A program made the translations under genes and the position numbers. DNA of 64,000 nt, from contig NZ_CP139302.1 of the NCBI RefSeq assembly GCF_034092375.1, forward strand, positions 1,791,147 to 1,855,146, read 5' to 3'. Under the pieces are notes generated by a model that saw only the letters and a list, made by a program, of their open reading frames with translations, ran no database searches and had not been told where the DNA came from. The stretch is from Prochlorococcus sp. MIT 1300. Lineage in GTDB: Bacteria > Cyanobacteriota > Cyanobacteriia > PCC-6307 > Cyanobiaceae. Shown piece by piece: positions 28,279-38,631 of this stretch. The stretch's first letter is position 1. Every line of letters begins with the position of its first letter.

Positions 28279-29958
28279 GTGTTGCGTTTAAGTGAGTTAA
28301 GGCTCCCACTTGATCATCAAGATGATGATTTAACCTCGCAAATAATTAGAAGACTTAGGATTAAGTCTTCAGATTTAAAAAGCACAAGGATTTATAAAAG
28401 AAGCATTGATGCAAGAAACCATGAACAAATTCAGGTAGTTTATAGCGTAGATGTTGAAGTTTATCAAGAAAGTCAGTTGCTTAAGCGACACTTGGGCTCT
28501 AAAGGCATTCGTAAGACACCGGAATTTAAATATGAGCAGGTTGCTAAATTCTCTAGAGGTTTCTATAAGACAATTCAGCGACCCATTATTGTAGGGGCAG
28601 GCCCTTGTGGCTATTTTGCCGCTCTGACACTTGCTCAAATGGGTTTGAGGCCTTTACTCATTGAGAGGGGGAAAGCGGTTAAGGAAAGAACATTAGATAC
28701 TTTTGCTTTTTGGAAAGGTCATTCGCCTTTTAATCCTGATTCAAATGCTCAGTTTGGTGAGGGTGGCGCTGGAACATTTTCAGATGGGAAGCTTTATAGC
28801 CAGGTAAGTGACCCTAAGCAATATGGACGAAAGGTACTTGAAGAATTGGTTTTGAGTGGGGCTAATCCAGAGATTCTTACACTGCATCATCCTCATATAG
28901 GCACCTATAAATTGGCTACAGTGGTTAGAGGTCTTAGGAAAAGAATTGAGGCCTTGGGGGGAGAATTCCTATTTGAAGCTTGTCTAGAAGAGTTGCTTTT
29001 AGAGCCTTTAAATGATATTAACTGCTTGGTAAAATCTTCTAGAATTATTGGCATAAGACTTTCATCTGGGGAGATTTTACATACACGTAATATTGTTTTA
29101 GCTATTGGCCATTCTGCTCGTGATAGCTTTGAAATGCTGGAAAGAGTGGGGGTATCCCTAGAAGCAAAACCTTTCTCGGTTGGCTTAAGAGTAGAACATC
29201 CTCAGGACTTGGTTGACCGTGCACGTTGGGGGCTAAAAGCAGGTCATCCTCGATTAGGACATGCCGAATATAAGTTGGTGCATCATTCACATAGTGGACA
29301 TTGTGTATATAGCTTTTGCATGTGCCCCGGTGGTCTTGTGGTTGGGTCAACTTCTGAAAAAGGATGTGTGGTAACTAATGGTATGAGTCAACATTCGAGA
29401 AATGAACGTAATGCAAATGGGGCCCTGGTTGTTAACTTGAAAAAAAATGAACTTTTAAAGTATGAGAGATGGTCAGGTGATCCTTTTGCTGGTGTCGCTT
29501 TGCAGAGAGATTTAGAGCAAAGAGCTTTTAGGATGGGAGGTAGTAATTACTGTGCTCCTGTCCAACGATTAGAGGATTTTTTATTAGGGAATACTACGAA
29601 GTCGCTTGGGCAGGTTAAACCCTCATATTTGCCTGGAATAAAACTTGCGGAATTAAGTCAATCTTTGCCTGATGAGATTATTGATGCGATCAAAGAAGCA
29701 ATTCCAAAATTCTCTAAATACTTACATGGATACAATCATCCTGATGCATTACTTACAGCAGTAGAGACTCGAACATCGTCCCCAATTCGTATATCTAGAG
29801 ACAAGAATATGGAGTCCGTTAATGTGCAAGGCTTAATACCTGCAGGTGAGGGGGCTGGATATGCAGGAGGGATTTTGTCTGCTGGTATTGATGGCATAAA
29901 AGCCGGCGAAGCTCTTGCTAGAAAGTTGTTGGATAGTAAATCTATGGACGAGAGATAA
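28279..29958 (+). CDS. FAD-dependent dehydrogenase (YtfP-like uncharacterised flavoprotein)
   Basis: 559 residues. An N-terminal ~110-residue domain precedes the FAD motif PIIVGAGPCGYFAALTLAQMG. Also present are FGEGGAGTFSDGKL, IGHSARDSFEML and a terminal GEGAGYAGGILSAGIDGIKAGEALA. This matches a broadly conserved bacterial family of uncharacterised FAD dehydrogenases. GTG start 28279 (reading MLRLSELRLPLD). The 3' end overlaps the convergent laccase-domain gene by 17 bases. Confidence 0.85.
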   Translation: MLRLSELRLPLDHQDDDLTSQIIRRLRIKSSDLKSTRIYKRSIDARNHEQIQVVYSVDVEVYQESQLLKRHLGSKGIRKTPEFKYEQVAKFSRGFYKTIQRPIIVGAGPCGYFAALTLAQMGLRPLLIERGKAVKERTLDTFAFWKGHSPFNPDSNAQFGEGGAGTFSDGKLYSQVSDPKQYGRKVLEELVLSGANPEILTLHHPHIGTYKLATVVRGLRKRIEALGGEFLFEACLEELLLEPLNDINCLVKSSRIIGIRLSSGEILHTRNIVLAIGHSARDSFEMLERVGVSLEAKPFSVGLRVEHPQDLVDRARWGLKAGHPRLGHAEYKLVHHSHSGHCVYSFCMCPGGLVVGSTSEKGCVVTNGMSQHSRNERNANGALVVNLKKNELLKYERWSGDPFAGVALQRDLEQRAFRMGGSNYCAPVQRLEDFLLGNTTKSLGQVKPSYLPGIKLAELSQSLPDEIIDAIKEAIPKFSKYLHGYNHPDALLTAVETRTSSPIRISRDKNMESVNVQGLIPAGEGAGYAGGILSAGIDGIKAGEALARKLLDSKSMDER

Positions 29959-30772
29959 TACCACTCCATTGGATTGCTTTTTTTTTGTCTCTTCGCCACG
30001 AATTAAAGAGACTTGGGTGAGATGCTGTACAAACATTACTCAGCGTGACTTGACAGGTCTCTAACCCCGCTAGTTCAAGTTGATATTTTGCTATTAGTTT
30101 AATGTCTAGGAAAATTTTTTTCTTATCATTTGTTTTAATTATTGCTCCTAGTTCTCTGAGCTCTTCAACAATTTTTTGACTATTATTTGAATAAAGAGTT
30201 TTATCGCATTTTAAATTCTTTATTATTTCCTCCACAACACCTAGTTCTACTGGATATTTGTTGCTGCAAATAGCAGGACCTATTGCTATCAGCAATGAAT
30301 TTTTATTAACTCCCTTCTCCTCCATTTTCCTGATTAGTCTTGGCAAAATTCCCAAGGCGAGACCTCTCCATCCAACATGGCAGGAGGCAACTTTGCCTTG
30401 GGCATTGTCTGCTAATAGAATGGGCATGCAGTCCGCTGAATATACCCACAAACTTTGTTTTTTGTTATCACTTATTAGGCAATCTGCTTGAAAAGGGGTT
30501 TCCTGATTAGTCTCTGATGCATTGATAATCTTATTGCTATGTATTTGCTTTAAATAGTAAGCCTTAACGTCTTCGGCCAGGCCTTTAGACAAATGAATGG
30601 GATCTAAAGAATCTTTCCGTTTGGTAAAGAAACCGTGTTTAAATCCATTGCCTGAGAGTAGATCTGATTGAAGATAGTATGAGCCTGACTGATTTACCCA
30701 AGTCCAGTTTTTATTTTCTGGTAACAATTTGATTGGACTTAAATCTCTATTTTCAGGTCTATCTAATGACAA
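29942..30772 (-). CDS. Laccase-domain protein (YfiH/PgeF family)
   Basis: 276 residues. The metal-binding core is clear: VYSADCMPILLAD, then VASCHVGWRGLALGILPRLI and the later IGPAICSNKYPV. Members have been shown in other bacteria to act as purine nucleoside phosphorylases/adenosine deaminases and to edit peptidoglycan precursors. Which applies here is unknown. Located five bases after the Tab2 stop region on the same strand, so likely one transcript with Tab2 and the S1 protein. Confidence 0.87.
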   Translation of the reverse strand: MSLDRPENRDLSPIKLLPENKNWTWVNQSGSYYLQSDLLSGNGFKHGFFTKRKDSLDPIHLSKGLAEDVKAYYLKQIHSNKIINASETNQETPFQADCLISDNKKQSLWVYSADCMPILLADNAQGKVASCHVGWRGLALGILPRLIRKMEEKGVNKNSLLIAIGPAICSNKYPVELGVVEEIIKNLKCDKTLYSNNSQKIVEELRELGAIIKTNDKKKIFLDIKLIAKYQLELAGLETCQVTLSNVCTASHPSLFNSWRRDKKKAIQWSGIISRP

Positions 30773-30777
30773 TTTGC

Positions 30778-31674
30778 TTATATTCTAGGAAGGTCACGCA
30801 ACATCCAGAATCCAGTAAAGCTTTGGACCTCTGGAGTCGACTGTATTGCTATGAATTGCAATCCCCCAGCATTCTCTCTTGAGTGCAAAAGTTTCTCTTC
30901 GGTATTTTTTGCAGTCGCTTTGTCGAGATCAGTGACTAGCCATCGATCTTCTTGCCCTGCCTCTAGAAGCAGTTGATTCCCCTCTATTAGAAGTCTTACT
31001 GGCTCAAGTCCTCCAAGCCAACCTGCTAAGGCAAGTGATCTCGATTTGCTAAAAATTCTGAGGCCTGGAATTTGTAGATTCTCGTCCTGTACATTGCCTA
31101 TAGGGGTTAATCCACTGAACTCCATAGGCCACTCTTCTGCTTCTCGTAATAGTCCTATGGAAAGTGATGCCAAAGTCAATGCATCACCACGAACTGCCTC
31201 AGGCAAAGGAACTGCTTGATTGAGGATTGGCGTAGGTGGAGGAGCAAGGGGGCCTGCCATATATCCCTTTTGTGTTGGATATAGATCTCTTTCTCTCTCA
31301 GTTAACCATTGGCAAAGTGAATATGTTCGGCGGCTAGGAATCACCTCAATGTTTAAGGCAGTAGCAGCTTTCTTTACCATGGTTTTCATTGAAGTTCGCC
31401 AGCATCGAATCCTCAATGGAATCTCCCAACCTTGTTTTTGAGCCTCTGCAAGAGCTTCTTTAATTGCCTCTGTAAGCCAAAGAGAATTAACCTCTGATGC
31501 AGGACAACATTTTTCCCATTTAAAGGGAGCAGAGCCAGAGGCATCTTCAGTACTAATAATTAATAGCTCCCATCTTTTTTTTCCATCTGGCTCAATAATT
31601 GGCCTTGAGTAAAAATCAAGTTCCCAATCTGCTCTTTTTGGGGTTGTTAGTTGTTCTTCAGGAGTATTAGACAT
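30778..31674 (-). CDS. Tab2/Atab2-family RNA-binding protein
   Basis: 298 residues beginning with the family pattern ADWELDFYSRPIIEPDGKKR and WELLI. RRTYSLCQWLTERERDLYP and the closing GFWMLRDLPRI are also conserved. In Chlamydomonas and Arabidopsis Tab2/Atab2 promotes translation of photosystem I psaB; a role in cyanobacterial photosystem expression is inferred. Its ATG overlaps the stop of the S1-domain gene by one base (TAATG). Confidence 0.86.
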   Translation of the reverse strand: MSNTPEEQLTTPKRADWELDFYSRPIIEPDGKKRWELLIISTEDASGSAPFKWEKCCPASEVNSLWLTEAIKEALAEAQKQGWEIPLRIRCWRTSMKTMVKKAATALNIEVIPSRRTYSLCQWLTERERDLYPTQKGYMAGPLAPPPTPILNQAVPLPEAVRGDALTLASLSIGLLREAEEWPMEFSGLTPIGNVQDENLQIPGLRIFSKSRSLALAGWLGGLEPVRLLIEGNQLLLEAGQEDRWLVTDLDKATAKNTEEKLLHSRENAGGLQFIAIQSTPEVQSFTGFWMLRDLPRI

Positions 31675-32957
31675 TATTCGTTAATTTCTTCTTTTACTGG
31701 CTCTTGTTTAAGTAAGTTGCGAACTTTGTTTGCTCTTTCGGAGGCTTCTTGCATCAGCTTATCTTTTTCTATAAGTATTTCTCCAGGAGGACCTTCCAGA
31801 AGAGCTGTATTAAGGCCGATACGTCCCCGGCCTGGATCTAGTTCAGTGATGAGGGCTTTTACTTGATCGCCATGTGTAAAAACTTCTCTAAGTGATCTTA
31901 GTGAACCATTAGTGATTACCGACTGATGAAGCAAACCACTTACTCCGCCTAAATCAACAAAAAAACCATAAGGCTTTATTGCAACTACTTTGCCTTCAAC
32001 TAGTTGACCAATTTCTAATTGTGCAAATCGAGCCGCAATTGTTGCTCTTTTTTCTGAAAGAACGAGCTTCCTCGTGTCTGGGTTTACTTCTAGGAATGCA
32101 ACTCCAAGAGATTTGCCAACAAGACTTTCATGCTCTTCTCCGTGTTCAAGTTGCGAACGTGGAATGAAACCACGCAACCCTTCTAAGTCACAAGTAACAC
32201 CTCCTCGATTGAAACCATTGATCTTTACTTGAACAACTTGGCCTTTTGCTTCCATCTCACGAACTTTGTCCCAACTTTTACGAAGGGCAAGTGCCCGGCA
32301 ACTGATGGTTACCATACCGTCGGCATTTTGATCTCTAGTAACAAGGACTTCAACCTCCAAGCCTTTAGGGAATTTTTCTTTGAGGTTTGTGATAACCCCT
32401 AGACCACATTCGTTTTTAGGCATGAAGCCAGGGGCTTTCCCACCAATGTCAACGTAAACCCCATCACTTTCCACCCCAATAACAGAACCTTTAGCGACCT
32501 CTCCAGTGCTGCCAATGGGCTCGTTTTCATCTAGAGCTGCGAGGAACGCGTCTTCATCAAAGTCAAAGTCATCAACACTTCTTGAGAATTGGGTTTGTTG
32601 GTCTTCGGCTGAATTTGTATTTTGATACTTGCCGGGTGTTTGGCTGTTTCCAAGAAGATCTCCCATCGTTACCCCCTGGATATCTTCTAGATCAAACCGA
32701 TTGTCATTTTTTATAGGCTTGCTCAAACCAGTTCTTGAAGGAACATTGGATAGTTGTTCTATTCCTTTTCCAGTATTCGTTTGGGATTTATTGGTTTCAT
32801 TGGCTGTTTCTTGCTCTGCGTTGCTTTCTGAAGGCGCAGCGGCTTTTTCGTCCCGCCGACTGATGTGCATTACTTGCAGTGGCTTCCTGGCAGCCTCTGC
32901 AGGAGGCTTTGGTGGAATTGGTTGGTTCGATTTCGGACTGCTGCCGGATCCGGCCAT
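31674..32957 (-). CDS. S1-domain RNA-binding protein (ribosomal protein S1-like, second copy type)
   Basis: 427 residues. A long low-complexity N-terminal region (~150 residues, Pro/Ala/Asn/Gln-rich) precedes three S1 domains: GSVIGVESDGVYVDIGGKAP, GQVVQVKINGFNRGGVTCDL and GQLVEGKVVAIKPYGFFVDL. It is like the second S1 homologue of cyanobacteria (sometimes rps1b/nbp1). It may be an auxiliary translation or RNA-binding factor rather than the main S1. Translationally linked to the Tab2 gene. Confidence 0.85.
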   Translation of the reverse strand: MAGSGSSPKSNQPIPPKPPAEAARKPLQVMHISRRDEKAAAPSESNAEQETANETNKSQTNTGKGIEQLSNVPSRTGLSKPIKNDNRFDLEDIQGVTMGDLLGNSQTPGKYQNTNSAEDQQTQFSRSVDDFDFDEDAFLAALDENEPIGSTGEVAKGSVIGVESDGVYVDIGGKAPGFMPKNECGLGVITNLKEKFPKGLEVEVLVTRDQNADGMVTISCRALALRKSWDKVREMEAKGQVVQVKINGFNRGGVTCDLEGLRGFIPRSQLEHGEEHESLVGKSLGVAFLEVNPDTRKLVLSEKRATIAARFAQLEIGQLVEGKVVAIKPYGFFVDLGGVSGLLHQSVITNGSLRSLREVFTHGDQVKALITELDPGRGRIGLNTALLEGPPGEILIEKDKLMQEASERANKVRNLLKQEPVKEEINE

Positions 32958-33027
32958 AGGGACCTGGGGGGTCGTCGATGGGCCATTCTTACAGGCAATG
33001 TGAGGTTCTTTTCGCTGTTAAGAATTG

Positions 33028-33849
33028 ATGACTTTGAATTTTCGCCGCTTTGATTATCTCTCTTGGCCAGAAGCTGCAGTTGCTGCAAGGGCTAAAGGGT
33101 CTACTTTGATTTGGCCATTTGGGGCTTGTGAGCAGCATGGACCACATTTGCCGTTAGTTACAGATAACTTTTTTGCTGAACAAATTCTTCTAAAGGTTCT
33201 TGATCGAATGCCGAAGGAATGTCCCTTATGGATGCTCCCTTCTCAAAGTTTTGGCTTTTCTCCTGAGCATTCGTCTTTCCCTGGCACTATTTCAATTTCT
33301 GCATCATTGTTATTGCAGATTGTTATGGAAGTTGGTGAGCAATTGGCCTCTTTAGGCGTTAGAAGACTTTTGTTTTTTAACGCCCATGGTGGCCAAATTG
33401 GGCTCTTACAGGCTGCAGGTCGCGAGCTTCGTATGAAATGCCCCGAAATGGCTGTTTTGCCTTGCTTTATTTGGAGTGGTGTTCAAACTATCAACGACGT
33501 AATTCCGCCGAAGGAAAGAATCGGAGGACTTCATGCCGGTTTAGCAGAAACAAGTTTGATGCTTTCTCTAGCACCTGAATTAGTTGGTGGAGATAGACCA
33601 TCGGATGGTGTTTTGAGTAATCAGACAAATCCCTCTGAACCACCATATGGCTGGTCTCTAGAAGGACCAGCCCCATGCTCATGGCTTACAGAAGATCTAA
33701 GTCAAAGCGGGGTTATTGGGGATAGCAGCAAGTCGAGCAGGGCTCTTGGACAAAAGATTGAAGAGGCTTTGATCTCCCACTGGGTTGAGCTTTTCAGCAG
33801 TCTTATGGCAAGTAATTGGCCTCCTGTGAAGCCTTTCTCATCGAGTTGA
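33028..33849 (+). CDS. Creatininase-family amidohydrolase
   Basis: About 273 residues. Metal-binding motifs WPFGACEQHGPHLPLVTDN and LLFFNAHGGQIGLLQAAGREL plus GLHAGLAETSLML mark the creatininase fold. Family members hydrolyse cyclic amides (creatinine, formylated intermediates of deazaflavin synthesis and others); the cyanobacterial substrate is unknown. ATG 33028 is preferred over the TTG one codon earlier. Divergent from the S1-domain gene. Confidence 0.86.
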   Translation: MTLNFRRFDYLSWPEAAVAARAKGSTLIWPFGACEQHGPHLPLVTDNFFAEQILLKVLDRMPKECPLWMLPSQSFGFSPEHSSFPGTISISASLLLQIVMEVGEQLASLGVRRLLFFNAHGGQIGLLQAAGRELRMKCPEMAVLPCFIWSGVQTINDVIPPKERIGGLHAGLAETSLMLSLAPELVGGDRPSDGVLSNQTNPSEPPYGWSLEGPAPCSWLTEDLSQSGVIGDSSKSSRALGQKIEEALISHWVELFSSLMASNWPPVKPFSSS

Positions 33850-33932
33850 TTTAACTACTTAATAACACTGAACATGATATTTGCGAGAGAGATGGTTAAA
33901 GTCACTCCCACTGCTTAGCTTAGTTAAGATTC

Positions 33933-34661
33933 ATGCCCACCCTTGAATCACCGGTTCTTTCAGTTGTGGACGGCCAGGAGGACCTATCTGTAGCCCTTCC
34001 CGACTTCACCACTGAGACCTACAAAGACGCATACAGCCGAATCAATGCAATTGTGATTGAAGGAGAGCAGGAGGCTCATGACAATTACATGTCTATTGGG
34101 ACACTCCTTCCTGATCAAGCCGACGAGTTGAAAAAGTTGGCTCGCATGGAACTCAAGCATATGAGGGGATTCACTGCTTGTGGGAAGAATCTGGACGTTG
34201 TAGCGGATATGGAATTCGCTAAAAAGTTTTTTTCACCTCTGCATGGAAACTTCCAGAAAGCTTTGCAAGAGGAGAAGCTGACAACCTGCTTTCTTATCCA
34301 GGGAATCCTTATAGAAGCTTTTGCTATTTCGGCTTATCACGTTTATATCCGTGTAGCTGACCCGTTCGCGAAGAAAATTACTGAAGGTGTTGTTCAAGAC
34401 GAGTACCTTCACCTGAATTATGGCCAGGAGTGGCTAAAAGCCAATTTAAAAACTTGTAAGGACGAGCTTATGGAAGCAAACAAAGTAAACCTTCCGCTCA
34501 TCCGCTCAATGTTGGATGAGGTGGCGAAGGATGCTTCCGTGCTCCATATGGATAAGGAGGAACTAATGGAAGAATTCATGATTGCTTACCAAGATTCTTT
34601 AACTGAAATCGGTTTAGACAACCGAGAAATTGCTCGAATGGCTCTTGCAGCAGTTGTTTGA
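33933..34661 (+). CDS. Aldehyde-deformylating oxygenase (alkane synthase)
   Basis: Converts fatty aldehydes to alkanes/alkenes (C15/C17) and formate. Ferritin-like di-iron protein, 242 residues. All six metal ligands are in the known positions: Glu45, Glu73, His76, Glu128, Glu157 and His160. It is paired with acyl-ACP reductase 144 bases downstream. The gap and the different codon flavour (more C-ending codons here) fit separate or differential expression. Hydrocarbons of this pathway lie in membranes. Confidence 0.97.
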   Translation: MPTLESPVLSVVDGQEDLSVALPDFTTETYKDAYSRINAIVIEGEQEAHDNYMSIGTLLPDQADELKKLARMELKHMRGFTACGKNLDVVADMEFAKKFFSPLHGNFQKALQEEKLTTCFLIQGILIEAFAISAYHVYIRVADPFAKKITEGVVQDEYLHLNYGQEWLKANLKTCKDELMEANKVNLPLIRSMLDEVAKDASVLHMDKEELMEEFMIAYQDSLTEIGLDNREIARMALAAVV

Positions 34662-34805
34662 CTTGAATTAGACCTAGGTTAATAACTTAAATAAGACGGT
34701 TTTCTTATAGTCCCCTGGTACTAATTCTTGGTTCCGTGGGACGATAGTGGATTAATGTCCTCCTACAAGGCTATCTAATTAGCTCGGATACGCATACTCC
34801 ATTAA

Positions 34806-35846
34806 ATGTTTGGATTAATCGGACACTCCACAAGTTTTGATGACGCAAGGCGAAAAGCCTTTGATCTTGGCTATGACCACATAGCTGAGGGTGATTTGGA
34901 TGTTTGGTGTAGCGCTCCCCCTCAGCTTGTAGAGCATGTTGAGATTGTTAGCCCTTCTGGGAAGAGTATTGAAGGTGCGTATATCGACTCTTGTTTTGTG
35001 CCTGAGATGTTGGGCCGTTTTAAAACAGCTCGTCGCAAGGTCCTAAATGCTATGGAACTTGCTCAAAAGAAGGGAATAAGTATTACAGCTTTGGGAGGCT
35101 TTACTTCCATAATTTTTGAGAACTTCAATTTGCTTCAACATCAGCATGTTCGAAATACAATTCTTGAGTGGGAGAGATTTACAACAGGGAATACTCATAC
35201 CGCATGGGTAATTTGTAGACAACTTGAAATTAATGCTCCGTCTATAGGGATTGATTTAAAGAAGGCTAGGGTCGCAGTAGTTGGAGCTACTGGGGATATC
35301 GGAAGTGCCGTTTGTAGGTGGCTCTCACAAAGGACTGGAGTTGCTGAACTCCTTTTGGTCGCTAGGCAACAAAATCCTCTTAAAGAACTTCAAGCAGAAT
35401 TAGGCGGAGGGAGAATAATGTCTCTAGAAGATGCTTTGCCTGATGCTGACGCTGTGGTTTGGGTGGCAAGTATGCCGAGAACTTTAGAAATTGATGCAAC
35501 TAAATTGAGGAAGCCTTGTTTAATGATTGATGGTGGCTATCCAAAGAATTTAAGCTCAAAACTTTCTGGGTCGGGTGTACATGTCTTAAAGGGTGGCATA
35601 GTTGAGTTTTTTGCTGATATTGGTTGGAACATGATGGAGTTAGCGGAGATGGAAAAACCTCATAGACAAATGTTTGCTTGTTTTGCTGAGGCGATGCTTC
35701 TGGAATTCGAGAATTGCCACACTAATTTTAGTTGGGGGCGTAACAACATCACTCTTGAGAAAATGGACTTTATTGGAGAGGCCTCTGTTCGCAATGGGTT
35801 CTCCACACTCAACTTGAAGACCCCTCTTCAGGTAGCTGCTGCCTGA
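34806..35846 (+). CDS. Long-chain acyl-ACP reductase
   Basis: Reduces fatty acyl-ACP to fatty aldehyde with NADPH, supplying the adjacent oxygenase. 346 residues: N-terminal [25 protein letters not shown], a central [12 protein letters not shown], the Rossmann motif [17 protein letters not shown], and [15 protein letters not shown]. accA follows 28 bases later on the same strand, which links malonyl-CoA supply to the alkane branch. Confidence 0.96.
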   Translation: MFGLIGHSTSFDDARRKAFDLGYDHIAEGDLDVWCSAPPQLVEHVEIVSPSGKSIEGAYIDSCFVPEMLGRFKTARRKVLNAMELAQKKGISITALGGFTSIIFENFNLLQHQHVRNTILEWERFTTGNTHTAWVICRQLEINAPSIGIDLKKARVAVVGATGDIGSAVCRWLSQRTGVAELLLVARQQNPLKELQAELGGGRIMSLEDALPDADAVVWVASMPRTLEIDATKLRKPCLMIDGGYPKNLSSKLSGSGVHVLKGGIVEFFADIGWNMMELAEMEKPHRQMFACFAEAMLLEFENCHTNFSWGRNNITLEKMDFIGEASVRNGFSTLNLKTPLQVAAA

Positions 35847-35874
35847 ACTAATTCTTTTACTCTCTCCTCCTGAA

Positions 35875-36855
35875 ATGGCTAGACGTTATCTGCTCGAGTT
35901 TGAGAAACCCTTAGTTGAGCTTGAAAAGCAGATTGAACAGATTCGTGAACTGGCCAGAGATTCAGAGGTAGATGTTAGTCAGCAATTGCTTCAGCTTGAA
36001 ACGCTTGCTGCGAGGAGAAGGGAAGAAATCTTCCAAGCACTAACACCGGCGCAGAAAATTCAGGTTGCTAGACACCCACATAGACCAAGCACATTAGATT
36101 TTATTCAGATGTTTTGTGAAGACTGGGTTGAATTGCACGGCGATAGAACAGGAAGTGATGACCAGGCTTTGGTTGGTGGTATTGGGCGAATAGGCCATAG
36201 ATCGGTGATGTTAATTGGACAACAAAAGGGAAGAGACACTAAGGAAAATGTTGCAAGAAATTTTGGGATGGCCACGCCTGGGGGCTATAGAAAAGCACTT
36301 CGCTTAATGAATCATGCAGATCGTTTCAAGTTGCCGATCATAAATTTCATTGATACACCAGGGGCCTATGCGGGTTTGCAAGCTGAGGAGCAAGGACAAG
36401 GAGAAGCAATAGCAGTGAATTTACGTGAAATGTTTCGTCTTAGAGTTCCAATTATTGCAACTGTGATTGGCGAGGGCGGATCTGGTGGAGCCTTAGGTAT
36501 AGGAGTCGCTGATCGGCTTTTGATGTTTGAACATAGTGTTTATACAGTTGCTAGCCCTGAGGCGTGTGCATCAATTTTGTGGAGAGATGCCGCGAAGGCA
36601 CCAGAAGCAGCAGCAGCTTTGAAAATAACTGCTCCAGATCTTCTTAATTTGGGAGTCCTAGACGAGATTATTAAAGAACCAGCCGGAGGAAATAATTGGG
36701 CCCCTCTCAAGGCCGGAGAATCACTTAGAAAGGCCTTAGAAAGTCATTTAGACGAGCTGTTGTCATTATCCACTGAACAATTACGTGAATCGCGATATAG
36801 GAAATACAGGGCGATTGGAAGGGTTCTCGAACAAACTACTTCTGAGACGGCTTAA
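35875..36855 (+). CDS. accA: Acetyl-CoA carboxylase carboxyltransferase alpha subunit
   Basis: Transfers carboxyl from biotin to acetyl-CoA with AccD, opening fatty acid synthesis. 326 residues: [18 protein letters not shown] coiled N-terminus, [50 protein letters not shown] and [17 protein letters not shown]. It is in line with acyl-ACP reductase upstream and an SDR downstream, a likely lipid-related transcription unit. Confidence 0.96.
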   Translation: MARRYLLEFEKPLVELEKQIEQIRELARDSEVDVSQQLLQLETLAARRREEIFQALTPAQKIQVARHPHRPSTLDFIQMFCEDWVELHGDRTGSDDQALVGGIGRIGHRSVMLIGQQKGRDTKENVARNFGMATPGGYRKALRLMNHADRFKLPIINFIDTPGAYAGLQAEEQGQGEAIAVNLREMFRLRVPIIATVIGEGGSGGALGIGVADRLLMFEHSVYTVASPEACASILWRDAAKAPEAAAALKITAPDLLNLGVLDEIIKEPAGGNNWAPLKAGESLRKALESHLDELLSLSTEQLRESRYRKYRAIGRVLEQTTSETA

Positions 36856-36888
36856 GTGCTTAAATTCTGAAGGGTTGTCTTTTCTATT

Positions 36889-37596
36889 TTGCCTACAGTA
36901 CTGATAACAGGGGCCTCTAGAGGAATAGGAGAGGCTGCTGCAAAGAAATTTGCCAATGCTGGTTGGGACTTGTTATTAGCCTCTCGAAATTCCGATTCTC
37001 TTAAATCACTATCTCAGGAGCTTCGTTCCACAGGCAGGTCAATTGCTACTAAATCGATTGATTTTTCAAATCCAGAATCTATTTCACCTTCTTTAGCAGT
37101 ACTTCTTCAGAAGGGAGATGCCCCTTCAGTTCTAATCAATAATGCAGGTGTTGCATGGACTGGTGATCTCTTGCAAATGTCATTAAACCATTGGCAATGG
37201 ATGCTTCAAGTAAATCTAACTAGTGTTTTTCAGATTTGCGCTGAAGTTGTACCAGTTATGCGTGATAAGGGAGGATTGGTTATTAATGTAAGTAGTCATG
37301 CTGCTCGCAATTCTTTCCCTCAATGGGGTGGATATTGCGTTTCTAAAGCTGCTTTGGAAAGCTTTACTCGTTGCTTGGCTGAAGAAGAGCGATCAAATGG
37401 TATTAGGGCATCAACCCTTACTTTGGGTTCAGTTAATACCACATTATGGGATCAAGAAACCGTCAATAGTGATTTTGATCGTCATGCCATGCTTTCTTCT
37501 GATCAGGCTGCTTCAACCCTTCTTTACATGGCAGAACAACCTTCATCGCAACTTATAGAAGACCTTACTTTGATGCCAGCGAAAGGTGCTTTTTGA
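36889..37596 (+). CDS. Short-chain dehydrogenase/reductase
   Basis: 235 residues. Cofactor motif TGASRGIGEAAAKKF, the NNAGVAW segment and the catalytic YCVSK (YxxxK) identify the SDR family. Similar to 3-oxoacyl-ACP reductase-like enzymes, and its position after accA makes a lipid role plausible, but the substrate is not readable. TTG start at 36889 (MPTVLITGAS). Followed by a gene-free gap. Confidence 0.85.
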   Translation: MPTVLITGASRGIGEAAAKKFANAGWDLLLASRNSDSLKSLSQELRSTGRSIATKSIDFSNPESISPSLAVLLQKGDAPSVLINNAGVAWTGDLLQMSLNHWQWMLQVNLTSVFQICAEVVPVMRDKGGLVINVSSHAARNSFPQWGGYCVSKAALESFTRCLAEEERSNGIRASTLTLGSVNTTLWDQETVNSDFDRHAMLSSDQAASTLLYMAEQPSSQLIEDLTLMPAKGAF

Positions 37597-37944
37597 ATAG
37601 CCTATATTGTTTCAAGTAGATCAACAATATAGAAAAGTTTAGGTAAATATAAGAATAATAATCATGAAATCAAACCCCACTTCGGATTTACATTAAGCAG
37701 CATTTTGAGGATTGGTAATTTTTTACGAATGACGATGCCGCTGGATATACAAGCTTCGTTAAGCTTTGGCTAAAACCTTTTGTAAGACAGTTGATTCTTT
37801 AAGTTTTTTTATTGTTCATGAGAATCACAAATATTCAATAGACTGCTGGCGAGGATAGGCGCAGTTGAGACCACCTAAGAGTATTTAGATGGATAATCTA
37901 TTCGCAGTTATTTCTATATTTTTGAGTAGGCTGTTCCTGTTGTG
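37597..37944. other. Gene-free gap between the SDR gene and trpF, with a hairpin
   Basis: 348 bases with no coding signal on either strand. CTATATTGTT (37602-37611) and AACAATATAG (37623-37632) form a perfect 10-bp stem just after the SDR stop, between convergent genes, probably a terminator or 3' stabiliser without a U tract. As I recall, folE lies here in other Prochlorococcus; I see no GTP cyclohydrolase remnant. Confidence 0.55.
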
Positions 37945-38631
37945 CTATTGATCAGAAGAGGAGATCTGCTCGTTAGCAGCTCTTAGGGAGGTCAATAAGG
38001 TTTTTACCCGCGGGATATTTTTTATTCCTGGTGCTTCTTCAAGGCTGCTTGAGGCGTCAATGCCGTAAGGAGTTGTTTCTTTAAGTACTTCTTGAAGATT
38101 TTCTGGCGATATGCCTCCTGCAAGCCACCAAGGGGACTTGAAAACTATTTCTTTTAACCAATCAAGGGGAATTCTCTTACCAGTGCCGCCAAGTTGCCCT
38201 TGACTCCAGGCATCTAGAAGTAAGGCGTCAACATGATTTGTATAACCATTGACTTTAAAAATATCCTTCTCTTGCTGGATTCTCAGGGCTTTCCACCACT
38301 TTATATTTGGAAACCTATTTCTTAGCGTAAAACATCTTTCTGGTGATTCTTCGCCATGCAACTGAATGATTGAAGGAGTGCCTTCCCCCCCTAATGCTGA
38401 TTCATATGCCTGGTCGTCAAGATCTGCAACAACCCATACTCTCTCTATGTTGTGATTTGTCTTGCTTAGTGCATCAAAAAGTGCACGGCGTTTTCTCTCC
38501 TCTAGGTATCTTGGCGAGGTACTAACTCCGACAACCCCGATAGCGTCTACTCCCAGACTTGAAATTTCCAAAGCTTGACTTTTTTGGGTGATTCCACAGA
38601 TTTTTATGGCTGTTGGTTTTGTCGAGCTCAT
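37945..38631 (-). CDS. trpF: Phosphoribosylanthranilate isomerase
   Basis: TIM-barrel enzyme of tryptophan synthesis. 228 residues: IKICGITQKSQALEISSLGVDAIG at the N-terminus, IIQLHGEESPE, a central LLLDAW...GGTGKRIPLDWL and LAGGISPENLQ, with GIDASSSLEEAPGIK at the phosphate site. Convergent with the SDR gene across the long gap; divergent from the site-2 protease. Confidence 0.95.
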   Translation of the reverse strand: MSSTKPTAIKICGITQKSQALEISSLGVDAIGVVGVSTSPRYLEERKRRALFDALSKTNHNIERVWVVADLDDQAYESALGGEGTPSIIQLHGEESPERCFTLRNRFPNIKWWKALRIQQEKDIFKVNGYTNHVDALLLDAWSQGQLGGTGKRIPLDWLKEIVFKSPWWLAGGISPENLQEVLKETTPYGIDASSSLEEAPGIKNIPRVKTLLTSLRAANEQISSSDQ

